Shown one piece after another: positions 38,992 to 40,547 of a stretch of 40,547 bases of DNA (its first letter is position 1; each line of letters opens with the position of its first letter). Origin of the DNA: an uncultured Oscillibacter sp. (lineage in GTDB: Bacteria > Bacillota > Clostridia > Oscillospirales > Oscillospiraceae); assembly GCF_910579365.1 (NCBI RefSeq), contig NZ_CAJTUX010000020.1:1-40547 (forward strand). The letters run 5' to 3'. The notes under the pieces are model-generated. The model ran no database searches. It worked only from the letters and a program-made list of their open reading frames with translations, and had not been told where the DNA came from. The translations under genes and the position numbers were made by a program.

Positions 38992-39243
38992 TCAAACCCG
39001 GAGTTCCCGGGCGATGGAAAACGCCGCCAGGAACATGGCCTCCAGCTCCAGGGAGCGGCTGTCCTCCCAGGCCTGCTGATACCGCTCCAGAGACGCCGCG
39101 CGCTCTCCGGAGAGACCGTCCTTCAAGGCGGCCAGATGCTTGGCCTCCAAGGATTTCGAGACGTCGTAGGCGCTTTGGTCCAGATAGCGGGGCAGGCGTT
39201 CTGTGCAGGTGAAATCCATCAACAGCTGCATCAAGTTGGTCAT
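38992..39243 (-). CDS. Small helical protein of unknown function, divergent from XRE repressor
   Basis: An 83-residue, all-helical protein with no known motif; a run of Leu/Ala/Glu (SLEAKHLAALKDGLSGERAASLERYQQAW) suggests a helical bundle. Its start (39241-39243) has AGGAGG eight bases upstream, and its promoter is a perfect sigma-70 consensus with a palindromic operator in the spacer (39277-39305). It faces a small XRE repressor gene, a layout typical of self-regulated cassettes. Function unknown. Confidence 0.78.
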   Translation of the reverse strand: MTNLMQLLMDFTCTERLPRYLDQSAYDVSKSLEAKHLAALKDGLSGERAASLERYQQAWEDSRSLELEAMFLAAFSIARELRV

Positions 39244-39256
39244 AGGAGATTCCTCC

Positions 39257-39284
39257 TTGCTTTTTACTTTTTGTTCATTATAAT
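39257..39284 (+). promoter_or_regulatory. Promoter of the XRE repressor gene
   Basis: TTGCTT (39257-39262), 16 bases, then a perfect TATAAT (39279-39284). The -10 overlaps the -10 of the opposite promoter through the palindromic ATTATAAT, and the 12-bp operator follows immediately. Confidence 0.55.
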
Positions 39285-39305
39285 ACTAACTATAGTTAAT
39301 GTCAA
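39277..39305 (-). promoter_or_regulatory. Perfect-consensus promoter of the 83-residue protein
   Basis: On the minus strand TTGACA (39300-39305), exactly 17 bases, then TATAAT (39277-39282): all twelve consensus bases with optimal spacing. Such a strong promoter is expected to be repressed; the palindrome 39287-39298 lies in the spacer. Confidence 0.8.
39287..39298. promoter_or_regulatory. Candidate operator of the XRE repressor
   Basis: TAACTATAGTTA is a perfect 12-bp palindrome placed between the -35 and -10 boxes of the minus-strand promoter and just downstream of the plus-strand -10. A dimeric XRE repressor bound here would shut both divergent genes. Confidence 0.65.
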
Positions 39306-39315
39306 GGGAGAAATT

Positions 39316-39552
39316 ATGCCCACATATTCAGAACGGCTAAAAGAGCTTCGAAAGGAGCGGCGGCTATATCAAAGAGAACTTGCGGAGCTTTTGGGTATTT
39401 CTGTCCGGGGGTATCAATGCTATGAAACCGGGGAGCATGAACCGGGTGTGAAAAAGCTGATTGCTTTAGCCGACTACTATCAAGTATCCATCGACTATCT
39501 GGTAGGCCGGACGGACGTGCCGGACTTCCATACAAGCGGGGCAGAGGATTGA
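39316..39552 (+). CDS. Small XRE-family HTH repressor
   Basis: A 78-residue protein that is almost entirely a Cro/C1-type helix-turn-helix (RLKELRKERRLYQRELAELL, then SVRGYQCYETGEHEPG and the VSIDYLVGRTD ending). It would bind as a dimer to the palindrome in the divergent promoter region. Its codon use is visibly less GC-rich than that of all neighbours (for example CTATATCAAAGAGAACTT), which suggests acquisition by transfer. The start is ATG 39316 behind AAGGGAG; a longer in-frame extension crosses the promoter and is rejected. Confidence 0.88.
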   Translation: MPTYSERLKELRKERRLYQRELAELLGISVRGYQCYETGEHEPGVKKLIALADYYQVSIDYLVGRTDVPDFHTSGAED

Positions 39553-39556
39553 GCCT

Positions 39557-40547
39557 ATGAAATTCTTGCAGAAACGTTCCGCGGCGGCGGTCATCATGGT
39601 CCTGGCCATCCTGGCGGGCATTGCCCTGGGACAGGCGAAGAGGCCGGAGGTGGAGGCCGCCATCACCGGGGATTTCCTGTATCTCGTCCACAACGAGGGC
39701 GGCGTGATCTCCCAGGACACCGCCGAATACATTGAGGCGATGAATACCTCCCTCTTCGCGCAGACGGGGGCCCAGATCGCCGTGGACGTGGTGGAGACCA
39801 CCGGAAGCGCGGCCATCGCGGATTACGCCGGGGAGACCTTTGAGCGCCTGGGCGTGGGGTCCCGGGAGCGGGACAACGGCCTGCTGCTGGTGCTGGCCCT
39901 GAAGAACGAGTACAACGGCGCGCCGGACGGGGATTATTACCTCGCCTGGGGCAGCGGGTTTACGTCCGGCCAGCAGTCCCGGCTGGAGGATATCCTGTAC
40001 GGCGTCCTGGAGGACGACTTCGCCGCGAAGCGCTATGACCAGGGCGTCCGGCATACCTTCGACACGTTGGTGGACTATCTGGAAACCGTCTACCACGTCA
40101 GCGTTGCCACAACCCTGCCGGCCCCTGCCGCCATGGGGAACTATCAGACAATTTCCGGCAGCTGCCGGTCCACGGGAACCGCCGTGGCGATAGGCGGCGT
40201 CTTTGCGGGGCTGATCTTGCTGCTGCTCTTCCTGTTCGTCCTCTGGGTGCTGCTGGACGGCATGCGCTACCGGAGCTACCGGCGGCGGTACTACGGTCCC
40301 ACGGTGGTGGGCATTCCAAGGCCGGTGTACTACCCCGTCTTCTGGGGCCGCCCGAGAAGGCCCCGGCGGCCCCCGCCGCCTCCCCCGCCCAAGAGGCCCG
40401 GCGGGCCCGGTAATTTCGGCGGCGGTTTTGGCGGCGGTGCGGGCCGGGGTTCCCGTCCCGGCGGACCGGGCGGCTTCGGCAGCTTCGGGGGCAGCTCCTT
40501 CGGCGGCGGTTCCTTCGGAGGAGGCGCGGGCCGGGGCGGGCGTCCCG
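39557..40547 (+). CDS. TPM-domain membrane protein, C-terminus cut by window edge
   Basis: An open frame of 330 codons from ATG 39557 to the window end with no stop. It has an N-terminal membrane anchor or signal (about 9-27), an extracytoplasmic TPM domain (about 38-185: DFLYLVHNEGGVISQDTAEY, GAQIAVDVVETTG, RERDNGLLLVLALKNEY), a second membrane segment (about 215-238), a basic Arg/Tyr-rich patch, a proline run and a Gly/Phe/Ser-rich tail with repeated FGGG units. TPM proteins are linked to photosystem repair or membrane-protein quality control; in Firmicutes the role is unclear. It starts four bases after the XRE gene stop. Confidence 0.88.
   Translation, partial: MKFLQKRSAAAVIMVLAILAGIALGQAKRPEVEAAITGDFLYLVHNEGGVISQDTAEYIEAMNTSLFAQTGAQIAVDVVETTGSAAIADYAGETFERLGVGSRERDNGLLLVLALKNEYNGAPDGDYYLAWGSGFTSGQQSRLEDILYGVLEDDFAAKRYDQGVRHTFDTLVDYLETVYHVSVATTLPAPAAMGNYQTISGSCRSTGTAVAIGGVFAGLILLLLFLFVLWVLLDGMRYRSYRRRYYGPTVVGIPRPVYYPVFWGRPRRPRRPPPPPPPKRPGGPGNFGGGFGGGAGRGSRPGGPGGFGSFGGSSFGGGSFGGGAGRGGRP

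Noticed and set aside
1..40547. tRNA or rRNA genes, CRISPR arrays, insertion sequences, transposase or integrase genes
   Set aside because: None was seen on either strand. The only hints of mobility are the low-GC XRE gene and the palindromes near 28544.

Overview
The window reads as part of a chromosome of a GC-rich, low-branching Firmicute, most likely a gut Clostridia member of the Oscillospiraceae/Flavonifractor type. The coding DNA is GC-rich while promoters are AT-rich with near-consensus sigma-70 boxes. Shine-Dalgarno sites are strong (AGGAGG type), the binding proteins are Gram-positive style lipoproteins, and gene families such as the XpaC-TelA pair, DUF1934 next to murI, the TGS-type nucleoside kinase and ANTAR regulators are typical of Clostridia. 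This placement is inference; no rRNA or other phylogenetic marker beyond argS and murI is present.

Layout. (1) 1-4704, minus strand: start of an unknown gene, an aldehyde dehydrogenase, a glutamate-1-semialdehyde-aminomutase-like class III aminotransferase and a MATE exporter. (2) 4889-13772, plus strand: one long gene run starting from a promoter at 4810. It holds a ROK-like regulator, a hydantoinase/oxoprolinase-like (ASKHA) protein, a B12-dependent mutase-like protein with a fused cobalamin domain, a UvrA-like ABC ATPase without the UvrB-binding region, a cysteine-rich small-domain protein, an iron-sulfur-flavoprotein-like reductase and an SGNH hydrolase. I do not recognise this combination as a described pathway. 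(3) 13884-19543, minus strand: a probable sugar operon transcribed as phosphotriesterase-like hydrolase, RbsD-like pyranase, two separate ABC ATPases, a lipoprotein binding protein and a permease. (4) 19776-23081, minus strand: alpha/beta hydrolase, an ANTAR response regulator and a histidine kinase whose N-terminus is a dead ABC ATPase domain. (5) 23621-27438, plus strand: a second RbsB-RbsA-RbsC type transporter.

(6) 27534-29876, minus strand: a bacteriohemerythrin with an extra C-terminal domain, then an operon of a ferredoxin, a NapH-like membrane iron-sulfur protein and an ArsR repressor with a cysteine pair placed as in persulfide sensors; a palindrome overlaps its promoter. (7) 30178-35660: ordinary housekeeping genes (nucleoside kinase, a small acidic protein, murI, a DUF1934 protein, argS). 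(8) 35803-40547: membrane proteins, an XpaC-TelA operon with two small membrane proteins between them, a divergent XRE-repressor/small-protein pair sharing one operator, and a TPM-domain protein that runs off the window.

How they may work together: the kinase-regulator pair in (4) lies between two sugar ABC transporters and carries a pseudo-ABC domain. This suggests, as inference, that it senses transporter state or ligand and controls the flanking operons by antitermination. Region (2) suggests a B12 carbon-skeleton rearrangement with its own reactivating ATPase. The two most unusual items are the pseudo-ABC histidine kinase and the B12/UvrA-like operon.
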